A stretch of 64,000 bases of DNA from DATBVX01 sp963695985 (lineage in GTDB: Bacteria > Pseudomonadota > Gammaproteobacteria > Steroidobacterales > Steroidobacteraceae): contig CAVOIC010000015.1 of NCBI GenBank assembly GCA_963695985.1, positions 62,001 through 126,000 of the forward strand, in the 5' to 3' direction. Every line of letters begins with the position of its first letter. Within the stretch, counting starts at the first letter, position 1. Made by a program: the position numbers and the translations under genes. The notes beneath the pieces are model-generated. The model did no database searches. It saw nothing but the letters and a program-made list of their open reading frames with translations, and was not told where the DNA came from. Shown one piece after another: positions 8,586 to 17,536 of the stretch.

Positions 8586-8667
8586 TCGCTCCGGACGGAC
8601 ACGCGCGCGGTCAGAAGAACCAAGCATCCACCCGTATTGACGAAGCGAAGGGGAGCGTCAGTCACTA

Positions 8668-10815
8668 ATGAATACGGTGGTCAAGATAGAACCGAGAGAC
8701 CTCGACAGCATTGCCTTCCAGGAAGCCTCGCTCGACATCTGGGACAAGAAGTATCGCCTCACCTCGAAAGACGGTGCGCCCATCGATCGCACGATGGACG
8801 ATACCTACAAGAGAGTGGCGCGGGCGCTGTCCGAGGTCGAGAGCGCGGGGGTCCGCGAGCAGTGGTACGAGCAGTTCCTGTGGGCGTTGCGCAAGGGCGC
8901 AATTCCCGCTGGGCGTGTGACGTCCAATGCGGGCGCGCTCGAGCACAAGCCCGCGACCTCAACCATCAACTGTACCGTGTCGGGAACCATCCGTGACTCC
9001 ATGGATGACATTCTCAACAAGGTGCACGAGGCGGGCCTCACGCTGAAGGCCGGCTGCGGCATCGGCTATGAGTTCTCGACGTTGCGCCCGCGCGGCGCGT
9101 ACGTATCGGGCGCCGGCGCGTACACATCGGGCCCGCTGTCGTTCATGGATATCTACGACAAGATGTGCTTCACGGTGTCCTCTGCCGGTGGCCGGCGCGG
9201 CGCGCAGATGGGCACCTTCGACATCGGGCATCCGGACGCCATCGAATTCATCCGGGCCAAGCGCGAGAGCGGCCGGCTGCGGCAGTTCAACCTGTCGTTG
9301 CTCATCAGCGATGAGTTCATGAAAGCCGTCAGGGCCGACGGGGAGTGGCAGCTCGCCTTTCCTGTCAGTGCCAAGGAATACGAGGCGGAGAAGCCGGATC
9401 TCGCAGACCGCAGCCGTTACATCTGGCGCGAGTGGCCGACGCACGACAATTACGTCGTGAACGAGGCCGGCCTGGTTGCCTGCAAAGTCTATAAGACGCT
9501 GCCCGCGCGGCGTCTGTGGGACGTGATCATGTCCTCGACCTACGACTTCGCCGAGCCGGGGTTCGTGCTGATCGATCGCGTCAACGAGATGAACAACAAC
9601 TGGTTCTGCGAAAACATCCGCGCCACCAACCCCTGCGGAGAGCAGCCGCTGCCGCCCTACGGCTCGTGCCTGCTGGGCTCGATCAACCTCACGCGCTTCG
9701 TGCGCCATCCGTTCACGGATGCGGCGGATTTCGACTGGGAGGAATTCCAGCGCGTGGTGAAGATCTTCACGCGCATGCTCGACAATGTGGTCGAGGTGAA
9801 CGGGCTGCCGCTCGAAGGCCAGCGCGAGGAGATCAAGCGCAAGCGCCGCCACGGCATGGGCTTCCTCGGCCTCGGGTCCGCGATCACGCTGCTCGGCATG
9901 AAGTACGGCTCGAAGGCCTCGGTCGCATTTACCGAACGTGTCTCGCGCGAGCTCGCCATCGCCGGCTGGCAGGCGGCACTCGACCTGGCGCGCGAGAAGG
10001 GTCCGGCGCCGATCATGCTGGAGGAATTCACGGTTACGCCCGAGATGCTGCGCAAGCGTCCTGAGATGGCCGTCGACGGCTGGAAGATCGGCGCCCGGGT
10101 GCCGGGGCGCGTGCTACACGCCCGCTACAGCCGCTACATGCAGCGGGTGGCCGAGACTGCGCCGGAACTGGTGGACGAGCTGGCCGAAGTCGGTGCGCGC
10201 TTTACGCATCACAGCTCGATCGCCCCGACGGGTACGATCTCGCTGTCTCTCGCCAACAACGCCAGTAACGGCATCGAGCCCTCATTCGCGCATCACTATT
10301 TCCGCAATGTGATCCGCGAAGGGCGCAAGACCAAGGAAAAGATGGACGTCTTTTCCTTCGAGCTGCTGGCCTATCGCGAGCTGGTGAATCCGCGGGCGCT
10401 GCCAGGATCAAACACTGCCGGCGAGAAGCTGCCCGAGTATTTCACCACTGCCGAAGACGTTACGCCGCAGGAGCACGTCGATATTCAGGCCGCAGCCCAG
10501 AAGTGGGTGGATTCCTCGATCTCCAAGACCGCGAACGTGCCGACCGACTACAAGTACGAGAACTTCAAGGACATCTACATGTACGCCTACGAGCGTGGGC
10601 TCAAGGGCTGCACCACGTTCCGCTTCAACCCCGAGGCGTTCCAGGGCGTGCTGGTCAAGGAAGACGACCTCAAGAACACGACTTACGTGTTCACGCTCGA
10701 AGACGGTACCGAGATCCAGGCGAAGGGTGACGAGGAGATCGAGTACGACGGTGAGAAGCACACCGCCGCCAATCTGTTCGATGCATTGAAGGAAGGGTAT
10801 TACGGGAAGTTCTGA
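8668..10815 (+). CDS. nrdJa: B12-dependent class II ribonucleotide reductase, large subunit NrdJa
   Basis: Reduces ribonucleotides to deoxyribonucleotides using adenosylcobalamin to generate the thiyl radical; works with or without oxygen. The protein is 715 aa. Recognisable class II features are the NCTVSGTIRDSMDDIL segment carrying a substrate-site cysteine, GSCLLGSINLTRF with the radical cysteine region (preceded by NPCGEQ), and the C-terminal phosphate-binding APTGTISL. The usual C-terminal cysteine pair is absent because it is encoded in the next gene, the split arrangement known as NrdJa/NrdJb in Pseudomonas. Two NrdR-like boxes precede the gene. Confidence 0.94.
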   Translation: MNTVVKIEPRDLDSIAFQEASLDIWDKKYRLTSKDGAPIDRTMDDTYKRVARALSEVESAGVREQWYEQFLWALRKGAIPAGRVTSNAGALEHKPATSTINCTVSGTIRDSMDDILNKVHEAGLTLKAGCGIGYEFSTLRPRGAYVSGAGAYTSGPLSFMDIYDKMCFTVSSAGGRRGAQMGTFDIGHPDAIEFIRAKRESGRLRQFNLSLLISDEFMKAVRADGEWQLAFPVSAKEYEAEKPDLADRSRYIWREWPTHDNYVVNEAGLVACKVYKTLPARRLWDVIMSSTYDFAEPGFVLIDRVNEMNNNWFCENIRATNPCGEQPLPPYGSCLLGSINLTRFVRHPFTDAADFDWEEFQRVVKIFTRMLDNVVEVNGLPLEGQREEIKRKRRHGMGFLGLGSAITLLGMKYGSKASVAFTERVSRELAIAGWQAALDLAREKGPAPIMLEEFTVTPEMLRKRPEMAVDGWKIGARVPGRVLHARYSRYMQRVAETAPELVDELAEVGARFTHHSSIAPTGTISLSLANNASNGIEPSFAHHYFRNVIREGRKTKEKMDVFSFELLAYRELVNPRALPGSNTAGEKLPEYFTTAEDVTPQEHVDIQAAAQKWVDSSISKTANVPTDYKYENFKDIYMYAYERGLKGCTTFRFNPEAFQGVLVKEDDLKNTTYVFTLEDGTEIQAKGDEEIEYDGEKHTAANLFDALKEGYYGKF

Positions 10816-10879
10816 GAATCATGAGGCACGTTGCGACGCGGGTCCGCTAGGGGACGTGCCTCGACGGTGAGTAAGGATC

Positions 10880-11605
10880 ATGAGCGCAATTCGAGTCGAC
10901 AAGAAAATCGTCAAGTACCGGGTGCAGAAGCCCGAGGACAAGACGCGCGAGCCGCAGAAAGAAAAGGAGCGCGACGAGGTCATACGCACGCGCGACGGGC
11001 GCGAGGCCAAGGTCATCCGGATGCACGAGAGGCTCGAGCGTCCCGAGATGCTCGTCGGCTCCACCTACAAGATCAAGACGCCGGTCTCGGATCACGCGAT
11101 GTACGTGACCATCAACGACATCGTGCTCAACGAAGGTACGGAGTACGAGCAGCGGCGACCGTTCGAGGTCTTCATCAACTCGAAGAATCTCGATCATTAC
11201 CAGTGGATCGTGGCCCTGACGCGCATCATCTCCGCCGTGTTCCGCAAGGGCGGTGACGTGACCTTCCTGGTTGATGAGCTCAAGGCCGTGTTTGATCCGC
11301 GCGGTGGCTACTGGCAGGCGGGCGGCAAGTTCATGCCGTCGATCATCGCCGAGCTCGGCTACGTGATCGAGCGCCACCTGCAGTCAATTGGTCTCATGCC
11401 CAAGCCGCAGATCGACGAGCACCGCCAGAAGCTCATCGATCAGAAGCGTGCAGAGTTCGAGGCGCGTCGCAAGCAGCAGGATGCTTTCGCCAAGTCGCAC
11501 TATCCCGAGGGTGCGCAGCTGTGCTCGAAGTGCAACACCGCAGCCGTGATCATGATGGACGGTTGCATGACCTGCCTGAGCTGTGGCGACTCGAAGTGCG
11601 GCTGA
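10880..11605 (+). CDS. nrdJb: Class II ribonucleotide reductase C-terminal subunit NrdJb
   Basis: This 241-aa protein completes the split B12-dependent reductase; P. aeruginosa NrdJb is of similar size. A charged N-terminal region is followed by a conserved core (FEVFINSKNLDHYQWIVALT). A cysteine-rich tail has CSKC, CMTC and a final CG-x-x-KCG pattern that supplies the reducible cysteines for turnover of the NrdJa active site. It starts 64 bp after nrdJa and is followed by a strong terminator, so the two form an operon. Confidence 0.92.
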   Translation: MSAIRVDKKIVKYRVQKPEDKTREPQKEKERDEVIRTRDGREAKVIRMHERLERPEMLVGSTYKIKTPVSDHAMYVTINDIVLNEGTEYEQRRPFEVFINSKNLDHYQWIVALTRIISAVFRKGGDVTFLVDELKAVFDPRGGYWQAGGKFMPSIIAELGYVIERHLQSIGLMPKPQIDEHRQKLIDQKRAEFEARRKQQDAFAKSHYPEGAQLCSKCNTAAVIMMDGCMTCLSCGDSKCG

Positions 11606-11711
11606 GGAATTTGATGACCCGAACAGCCAATCGCCAACCGGTTCACCGGCGTATCAGATCCGGGTTCCCCGCCCGGTGACTCCCCCGCCAGGGAGGTGAT
11701 GCGCCGCTTTT

Positions 11712-11743
11712 CAAGGCAGCCCCCCTGTGGGCTGCCTTGTTTT
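11712..11743 (+). terminator. Rho-independent terminator of nrdJab
   Basis: An 11-bp perfect stem (CAAGGCAGCCC / GGGCTGCCTTG) with a six-base loop is followed by TTTT. It lies 107 bp after the nrdJb stop and is the clearest plus-strand intrinsic terminator in the window. Confidence 0.9.
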
Positions 11744-11754
11744 ATCCCGCGACA

Positions 11755-11780
11755 AGAAAAAGGCCCCGCGAACGGGGCCT
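11755..11780 (-). terminator. Rho-independent terminator of the PEP-CTERM gene
   Basis: On the minus strand, AGGCCCCG / CGGGGCCT form an 8-bp stem around TTCG, a stable tetraloop, followed immediately by TTTTCTT. It terminates transcription from the gene at 11856-12593. It lies back to back with the nrdJ terminator. Confidence 0.88.
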
Positions 11781-11855
11781 CTGCAGTTCTTGTTGTTGTT
11801 CTCCGAGTCTTGAGCGTCCCTTCCGGGATTCTTATTCTGTCGCTTGCCTATTGCT

Positions 11856-12593
11856 TCAAGCCTTCGAAGTCTGAGCGCGCCGGCGTAAGGTCCAACCCAG
11901 TGCCGCGAGCCCAAGACCGAACAATGCCAGGCTGCCCGGTTCCGGCACCGCGGCGTGCACCGATTCCACCATCACCACGAAATCGTTGTAGTCATAGTCC
12001 CAACCCGGGCGCGCCAGGTCTTCCCAGGCCAGCACGAATTCATTCGGATCCCACGGCCCAGGCAAACTGCCAGGCAGCTGCACCCAGTCACCCTCGCCTG
12101 CAAAGGCCAGCATGTGATCCGCCTGGTCAGAGTTGAGCGAGTTCTGCGAGTACCACGTGCCGGTCGGGGTATCGAGATAGAAGCCAAACAGATTGCTGGC
12201 GAAGTCATACCCGGAATCGACAAAATTGGCGTACACGCTGCCGTCGTTTCCAATGTAGAGGACCGAACGCGCGCCAGCGCTTTGAGCACCCGAGAACATC
12301 TGTACGCGGTGAGTTGGATCGGCAGCGTCGTAAACTCCGAAAGAGTTGAGCGGCGCGTAGCCCGCGATCTCGATGACGATCTGACTGAAAGCCCCGCCGC
12401 TCGCACCGAGCGACCAGAGCTCGTCAGGCACTGCCTGGTCGTTTACGACGTCGACCGAGGAGTCCCCCCCGATCGTGATGCCGTCGAGAACCTGCTGCAG
12501 GTTCTCTTCGCTGCCGCTCAAGTTGATCGGCGTCGCCCAGGCATGGCCGACAACAAGTGCGGCCGCTATTCCAACTGTGATTTTGGTTTTCAT
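11856..12593 (-). CDS. PEP-CTERM sorting-domain exported protein
   Basis: This 245-aa secreted protein begins with a signal peptide ending in HAWA. The C-terminus is a textbook PEP-CTERM tail: VPEPGSLALFGLGLAALGW followed by a basic LRRR cluster. The tail is recognised by an exosortase that processes the protein at the inner membrane, usually linked to exopolysaccharide and biofilm matrix. The body has a DUF4114-like feel (FVLAWEDLARPGWDYDYNDFVVMVE), the acidic segment of which is typical of that domain. No exosortase or EPS gene is in the window. A sigma-54-like element precedes the ATG. Confidence 0.88.
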   Translation of the reverse strand: MKTKITVGIAAALVVGHAWATPINLSGSEENLQQVLDGITIGGDSSVDVVNDQAVPDELWSLGASGGAFSQIVIEIAGYAPLNSFGVYDAADPTHRVQMFSGAQSAGARSVLYIGNDGSVYANFVDSGYDFASNLFGFYLDTPTGTWYSQNSLNSDQADHMLAFAGEGDWVQLPGSLPGPWDPNEFVLAWEDLARPGWDYDYNDFVVMVESVHAAVPEPGSLALFGLGLAALGWTLRRRAQTSKA

Positions 12594-12605
12594 GCCGGCA
12601 GAAAG

Positions 12606-12621
12606 TGCAAGCGATATGCCA
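12606..12621 (-). promoter_or_regulatory. Sigma-54 (-24/-12)-like element
   Basis: Read on the minus strand TGGCATATCGCTTGCA matches the sigma-54 consensus TGGCACGNNNNTTGCA at the key GG and GC dinucleotides with exact spacing. PEP-CTERM genes in other bacteria are often RpoN/PrsR-controlled. The caveat is geometry: a start 12 bases past the -12 element would fall about two bases before the ATG, giving an almost leaderless mRNA. Confidence 0.4.
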
Positions 12622-12912
12622 CGTGCCTCGCCGATCACTGCCTCGATACCATAATGACGCCGGCAGCTCCGAATGTGTGATGCGTCGCTCGCTCCATGGC
12701 TGCACGATGATCCCATTTCGAGTCTCGCCGCAGGCGCTGGGAAGATGACAGAATGCCGGAGTGTCAATTGCGGCGACGCGAACTCGTAGCACCGTGCCCG
12801 ATCTATGTCATGACGATGCGTGCGACTCGTTTTCAACCAACCACTTGGACGCTAACGGCACCCTGTAAGATCCGTCGACGGCTGCAATGGCGTTGCATTC
12901 GAGCTTGAGAGG
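12622..12912. other. Divergent intergenic region, PEP-CTERM gene / mltD
   Basis: About 320 bp separate the two divergent genes. Besides the sigma-54-like element I see only a weak sigma-70-like pair facing mltD: TTGGAC at 12845-12850 and TAAGAT at 12866-12871, with a short 15-bp spacer. No ORF here looks real; longer frames crossing it lack family-like residues. Confidence 0.4.
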
Positions 12913-15138
12913 ATGATGTCGCTCGGTAATCTGTCAAAGCACCTGCTGGCCGCAGTTCTTGCGTCATCTCCGTGGACCGGCGTCATCGGCGCCGAGAGTC
13001 CATTCGTGCGGCCCGCGGAGATCGAGCCTGACATCGGCTTCTGGACCCGCATCTACACCGAGGTCACCACGAACGGCGGCTTCGTACACGACGACCGCAA
13101 CCTGGGTGTCGTCTACGAAGTCATCAGCTTCCCCGAGAGCCTGTCGCCCGCCCAGCGCGCCAAGGTCGTGGATGCAGCGAAGGACAAGTACGGTGCCATC
13201 CTGAGACGACTCGCGAGCGGCAACGGCACCGGCTCGCCAGAAGAAGCGCGAGTACGGGCGCTCTGGCCACCGAACATCAGCACACGCGCGCTGGGCGAAG
13301 CCGCAACGCACGTGCGCTTCCAGCTCGGTCAGGCCGATCGCTTCAAGGCCGGCCTCATCCGTTCCGGTGCCTACGAAGCGCACATCGCGGAAACGCTCGC
13401 CAACATGGGACTGCCGGCAGAGGTCGCCGCGTTGCCGCACGTCGAGTCCTCGTTCGATCCGAGCGCCTATTCGAAGGCAGGCGCGGCGGGCCTGTGGCAG
13501 TTCATGCGCTCCACCGGCCGGCGCTTCATGCGCATCGACTCGACGGTGGATGAGCGCATGGATCCGTACCGTTCTACCGTCGCAGCCGCGCAGCTGCTGC
13601 AGTTCAACTACGACCTGCTGGGTACCTGGCCGCTGGCGATCACGGCCTACAACCACGGTGCTTCTGGCATGCGACGGGCGAAGGAGAAGCAGGGCACCGA
13701 CGACATCGTGGCGATCATCCGCCAGCACCAGAGCCGCACTTTCGGTTTCGCCTCGCGCAACTACTACATCGCGTTTCTCGCGGCGCTGGACGTGGATCGC
13801 GATGCGGAGAAGTACTTCGGCCCGTTGACACGCCAGAGCGAAATGAAGGCGCGCACCTTCAGTGTGCCGGACTACGTCCCCGTAGCGGCCATGCAGCGCG
13901 TGCTTGGCGTCGATCTGAATGTGCTGCGGGCGCTGAATCCGTCGCTCACGGCTGCCGTCTGGAATGGCGAACGCTACATCCCACGTGGCTTCGAGCTGCG
14001 CGTGCCCGAATCGAGCACGGCCGCGCAGGACTACAAGGTGCGCCTCGCCAGCCTGCAGTCGAGCGAGCGCCTCGATCAGCAGAAGGTGGATCGCATCTAC
14101 CGCGTGCGTCGCGGCGACACGCTGTCGACGATCGCCTCCGCGCACGGCACCACCGTCGCCACACTGATGCGACTCAACGACCTGCGAAGCGCCCACCAGG
14201 TGCGGCACGGGCAGATCCTGCAGTTGCCCGGCACTGAACCACGGCCCGTCATCGTCGCAGCGGCGCCCGCTGCGACTCAGCCACCCGCTGCGACTCAGCC
14301 ACCCGCTGCGGCTCAGCCACCCGCGGCCCCAACCGAGGTCTATGTGGTGAAGCGTGGCGATTCGCTGTCCAACATTGCGCGCCAAGCCGGGTTGACGGAG
14401 CAGGCGCTGATGGCGATCAACGGCCTCAAGGACCGCAACTACATCTACGAAGGGCAGAAGCTGCAGATGGCGAGCGTCAATGCTGAGAAGCTGCCGACGG
14501 GCACGGTAACCATCACGGACGTCACGCCACGGCCGGCGATTGCGGACCTCGAAGCGCAGCCGGAAGAAGTGCCGCAGTCGGAGCGCGAGATCGCGCTGGC
14601 GCAGGCCGCCCAGCCGGTTTCCGCAGCGCAGGCTGAGGAGATCAGCCCGAATCTGGTGACCGGAGCGGAGACCACGTCCATGTCTGCCGATCCGAGCGAC
14701 TATACCGTCGGCGACGACAGCACGATCGAAGTCCAGGCCGCCGAGACCCTGGGGCACTACGCGGACTGGCTCGGCATACGCGCCAGTCGCCTGCGCGAGC
14801 TCAACCACATGCGCTTCGGTACCCCGGTGGTCATCGGCCAGCGCCTGAAGATCGATACCTCGGTCATCGACAAGGACCAGTTCGAGCAGCGCCGGCGCAA
14901 CTACCACCAGCGCCTGCAGGAAGACTTCTTTGCGGCCAATCGCATCGTCGGCACTGAAGTGCACGTCGTGCGGCGCGGTGAGTCCCTGTGGACGATCGCG
15001 CAGAAGTATCCCGGTGTTCCCATCTGGCTGCTGCGGCAGTACAACCCGGACGTCAACTTCGACGATGTGCGACCGCGCGCCCAGCTCGTGATGCCTCTTG
15101 TCGAATCGTCGGCATCCTCGTCTGGCAGCGGATCATGA
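12913..15138 (+). CDS. mltD: Membrane-bound lytic transglycosylase D with LysM domains
   Basis: Cleaves peptidoglycan glycan strands non-hydrolytically in the periplasm. The 741-aa protein has an N-terminal signal sequence and an SLT domain with catalytic Glu178 in HVESSFDPSAYSKAGAAGLW. LysM repeats begin near residues 396 (YRVRRGDTLS), 477 (YVVKRGDSLS) and 683 (VHVVRRGESLW). A fourth, degenerate LysM-like segment lies around 597-640. A Pro-Ala linker before the second LysM is encoded by an 18-bp tandem repeat. E. coli MltD is shorter with two LysM domains. The stop overlaps the next start (ATGA). Confidence 0.95.
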   Translation: MMSLGNLSKHLLAAVLASSPWTGVIGAESPFVRPAEIEPDIGFWTRIYTEVTTNGGFVHDDRNLGVVYEVISFPESLSPAQRAKVVDAAKDKYGAILRRLASGNGTGSPEEARVRALWPPNISTRALGEAATHVRFQLGQADRFKAGLIRSGAYEAHIAETLANMGLPAEVAALPHVESSFDPSAYSKAGAAGLWQFMRSTGRRFMRIDSTVDERMDPYRSTVAAAQLLQFNYDLLGTWPLAITAYNHGASGMRRAKEKQGTDDIVAIIRQHQSRTFGFASRNYYIAFLAALDVDRDAEKYFGPLTRQSEMKARTFSVPDYVPVAAMQRVLGVDLNVLRALNPSLTAAVWNGERYIPRGFELRVPESSTAAQDYKVRLASLQSSERLDQQKVDRIYRVRRGDTLSTIASAHGTTVATLMRLNDLRSAHQVRHGQILQLPGTEPRPVIVAAAPAATQPPAATQPPAAAQPPAAPTEVYVVKRGDSLSNIARQAGLTEQALMAINGLKDRNYIYEGQKLQMASVNAEKLPTGTVTITDVTPRPAIADLEAQPEEVPQSEREIALAQAAQPVSAAQAEEISPNLVTGAETTSMSADPSDYTVGDDSTIEVQAAETLGHYADWLGIRASRLRELNHMRFGTPVVIGQRLKIDTSVIDKDQFEQRRRNYHQRLQEDFFAANRIVGTEVHVVRRGESLWTIAQKYPGVPIWLLRQYNPDVNFDDVRPRAQLVMPLVESSASSSGSGS
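14266..14319 (+). repeat. 18-bp tandem repeat inside mltD
   Basis: Three head-to-tail units of CCCGCTGCGACTCAGCCA, the third with one A-to-G change, encode repeated PAATQP. They sit in the flexible linker between LysM1 and LysM2. Being a multiple of three, copy-number change would vary linker length without a frameshift. Confidence 0.9.
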
Positions 15139-15515
15139 TGTCGGCACGTGTCGTTGCGGGCGTACTGCTGCTCGCGATGGCGGGGTGCGCGACGTTCCGA
15201 GCCTACGATGGCGAGCGCCGGCCAGCCGATGAGGTGGCGGTCATCAGTGGTGAGGCGAAGCTTCGCGCGGCGACGCCGCTCGCGCTGGTGATCCGCGCGG
15301 TGGACGGAAAGACGGTGGACGTGCGCTACAACAGCGTTGAACTTCTGCCCGGCAAGCACTCGCTGCTGATCGACTGCCAGGTGGGTGGCGAAGCGGCGAC
15401 GGCAAGTCGACATGCCGTCGAGGTCGAGGTGGGAGCGGGTGAACGCTACCGGCTGCGGGCAGAAATGCGTCCCGGCAACCGCTCCTGCGAACGGGTGCAG
15501 ATCGAGCGGACCTGA
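15135..15515 (+). CDS. Small predicted lipoprotein
   Basis: This 126-aa protein starts at an ATG overlapping the mltD stop (a second ATG follows directly). The N-terminus VVAGVLLLAMAGC is a lipoprotein signal with lipobox LAMAGC. The mature part is hydrophilic, with one PGKHSLLIDC segment resembling PEGA-like or carbohydrate-binding beta strands. The coupling to mltD suggests an envelope role. I do not recognise a named family. Confidence 0.75.
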   Translation: MMSARVVAGVLLLAMAGCATFRAYDGERRPADEVAVISGEAKLRAATPLALVIRAVDGKTVDVRYNSVELLPGKHSLLIDCQVGGEAATASRHAVEVEVGAGERYRLRAEMRPGNRSCERVQIERT

Positions 15516-15528
15516 CGCGGCACCCGGC

Positions 15529-16122
15529 TCAGGGCGAGGCCGGCGCGATCTGCACAATGAATGCCTTGAGCCCGCTCAAGTCCGCTTTCCACGGATCGTA
15601 GCGCCGCAGCTGACCATCGCCCGCGTCGATCTCCAGCAGCAGGCTGCTGGCGGCAGCGAGTCGCGCGAGGAGCTCAGGAGGGGCCGACAGGTATGCTTCT
15701 TGGGCCCAGCTCGCGGGACGCCGATAGGCTCGCGCTCCGAGATTGATCTGCTGGCCCGCGGTCGCTGCGATCGCAACCTCGAATGGCTCGTTGTCGATGA
15801 TAAGACGCAGCTGCTGCGGCGCTCCGAGCGCGCCCGCTTCACGTCCCTGCACGTCAGTGCCCGGGAGCACGCTTAGCCAGAGGTAAGTGCTGCGGTTGCC
15901 CATGCGGTTCACTTCCAGCGGACCGAGGTAAGCAAAGCTCGTCGCCTGCAGGCCGCGTTCGGGCTGGGGCGAATAGAACTCCAGGGCTTGCGCCATACGC
16001 GTCACCGTGACCCCGGTGCGCTCATCGAGCTGTTCGCGGACCTCCGTGTCGGGAACGTTGGCGCACGCCGCCAGCCACGCCGTCAGAGCTGCAAGTACGG
16101 CTCGCCCGAAAAACGCGCTCAT
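15529..16122 (-). CDS. Predicted lipoprotein of unknown function
   Basis: From an ATG preceded by GGGGGG, the product is 197 aa with signal sequence AVLAALTAWLAAC, a clear lipobox. The body contains FAYLGPLEVNRMGNRSTYLWLSVLPG and RLIIDNEPFEVAI, a beta-rich pattern. The frame remains open upstream, but those residues lack a signal sequence. It converges with the small lipoprotein gene, leaving only 13 bp between stops, and diverges from the ATP-grasp gene by 66 bp. Function unknown. Confidence 0.75.
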   Translation of the reverse strand: MSAFFGRAVLAALTAWLAACANVPDTEVREQLDERTGVTVTRMAQALEFYSPQPERGLQATSFAYLGPLEVNRMGNRSTYLWLSVLPGTDVQGREAGALGAPQQLRLIIDNEPFEVAIAATAGQQINLGARAYRRPASWAQEAYLSAPPELLARLAAASSLLLEIDAGDGQLRRYDPWKADLSGLKAFIVQIAPASP

Positions 16123-16188
16123 CGTCCCCCCCGCTGTTTTCCGCAAGCATAATGGCATCCGGCTGGTCTGCGGGAGTCCAGAGGCCGC

Positions 16189-17409
16189 ATGAGCACTGTC
16201 GTCTTCGTCGTACCTTTCTTCATGGAAGCGACGCTGCGCTTCGTTGCAGGTGCGGCGCAACTCGAGGGCGTGCGCCTGGGGATCGTAAGCCAGGATCCGC
16301 CGGAACGACTGCCATCCGAGATTCGCGCACGCATCGCTGCACACTGGCGCGTGGCCGATGCGTTCGACGTGAGCCAAATTGCTGCCGCCATCGATGGGCT
16401 AGCGCAACAGATCGGCCGCCCGCACCGCATCATCGGCTCGCTTGAGCAACTGCAGGTGCCGCTTGCCAGAGTACGTGCGCACTTTGGGCTGCCGGGCCTC
16501 TCGGTGCAGGCGGCGGAAAACTTCCGCGACAAGTCCACGATGAAGCGCGTCCTGGAGGCGGCGGGACTGCCCTGCGCGCGGCATCATCTCGTCTCGCACA
16601 CCAGCGATGGCGCAGCGTTCGTACGGCAGGTGGGCTTTCCGATCGTCGTCAAGCCGCCGGCGGGCGCGGGCGCCGTGAATACGTATCGGCTCGAGGACGC
16701 GGCACAGCTCGAAGGCTATTTCGCGCACCATCCACCGGATCCGCGCCGCCCGGCGTTGTTCGAGGAATTCCTGCAGGGCGAGGAGCACTCATTCGACAGC
16801 GTCACGATCGCTGGGTGCATCGTCTGGTATTCGATCTCCCGCTATCTTCCCGCGCCGCTCACCGTGCTGGAGAACGCGTGGATCCAGTGGTGCGTGCTGC
16901 TGCCGCGCGAAGTTGATGGACCTGAATACGGGGAGATCCGCGCCGCGGCGGGACCGGCGCTACGCGCGCTGGGACTCGAAACCGGAATGACTCACATGGA
17001 ATGGTTCCGTCGCTCGGGCGGTGGCATCGCGATCTCCGAAGTCGCCGCGCGCCCGCCGGGCGCGCAATTCACGACGTTGATCTCCTACGCCTGCAACTGC
17101 GATTTCTACCGGGCGTGGCCGCGACTCATGGTGAAGGACGAATTTGGGGTGCCGTCGCGCGACTTCAGCGCCGGTGCGGCGTACCTACGCGGCATGGGCG
17201 CCGGACGGGTGCGCGCCGTGCACGGACTCACGCAGGCGCAGCGCGAGCTCGGCTCGCTGGTCGTGGAAGCGCGCTTGCCACAACCGGGCCAGGCGCAGCC
17301 CGCCGGCTATGAAGGGGCGGGTTACCTGATCGTGCGCCATCCCGAAACACGCGTGGTCGAGCAGGCCCTGCGGCGTGCCATCGAGCTGATCCGCGTGGAG
17401 CTGGCCTAG
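16189..17409 (+). CDS. ATP-grasp enzyme (carboxylate-amine ligase type)
   Basis: This 406-aa cytosolic protein has an ATP-grasp core. An N-terminal preATP-grasp region (VPFFMEATLRFVAGAAQLEGVRLGIVSQD) is followed by the central lysine strand FPIVVKPPAGAGAVNTYRL. The EEFLQGEEHSFDS loop and the metal-binding segment ISEVAARPPGAQF come after. ATP-grasp ligases join a carboxylate to an amine or thiol via an acyl phosphate. The neighbouring genes give no pathway, so the substrate is unknown. The protein resembles biotin carboxylase/carbamoyl-phosphate-type ATP-grasp proteins rather than D-Ala ligase. Confidence 0.85.
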   Translation: MSTVVFVVPFFMEATLRFVAGAAQLEGVRLGIVSQDPPERLPSEIRARIAAHWRVADAFDVSQIAAAIDGLAQQIGRPHRIIGSLEQLQVPLARVRAHFGLPGLSVQAAENFRDKSTMKRVLEAAGLPCARHHLVSHTSDGAAFVRQVGFPIVVKPPAGAGAVNTYRLEDAAQLEGYFAHHPPDPRRPALFEEFLQGEEHSFDSVTIAGCIVWYSISRYLPAPLTVLENAWIQWCVLLPREVDGPEYGEIRAAAGPALRALGLETGMTHMEWFRRSGGGIAISEVAARPPGAQFTTLISYACNCDFYRAWPRLMVKDEFGVPSRDFSAGAAYLRGMGAGRVRAVHGLTQAQRELGSLVVEARLPQPGQAQPAGYEGAGYLIVRHPETRVVEQALRRAIELIRVELA

Positions 17410-17495
17410 CCGTCTGTCTGCCATGGGCGACAGGTTCACACGGCCTGCGTTGCGCCTGTGACGCACTGCCGATCAACTATCCCGTCGGGCACCTT

Positions 17496-17501
17496 TATAA
17501 T
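17496..17501 (+). promoter_or_regulatory. Consensus -10 element before ldt gene
   Basis: A perfect TATAAT stands 36 bp upstream of the L,D-transpeptidase ATG. The -35 region (around 17473) is poor, so the promoter may rely on an activator. GAAGGGG in front of the ATG is the likely ribosome-binding site. Confidence 0.5.
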
Positions 17502-17536
17502 CGGCCCGGGTCCACTTCCGAAGGGGTGTTGGCCAT

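Larger units (their letters stand above)
8325..8667. other. Divergent regulatory region, hsp20 / nrdJa
   Basis: Beyond the boxes and promoters annotated separately, 8440-8560 is AT-rich, unlike the surrounding genes. I searched for a cobalamin riboswitch in the nrdJ leader because of the B12-dependent product. One AGTCAGG heptamer at about 8450 recalls the B12 box, but the rest of the box is not there. No small ORF stands out. Confidence 0.5.

Noticed and set aside
12964..14964. Long minus-strand frame opposite mltD
   Set aside because: High GC makes long antisense frames common; the plus frame has catalytic motifs and LysM domains while the antisense residues match no family.
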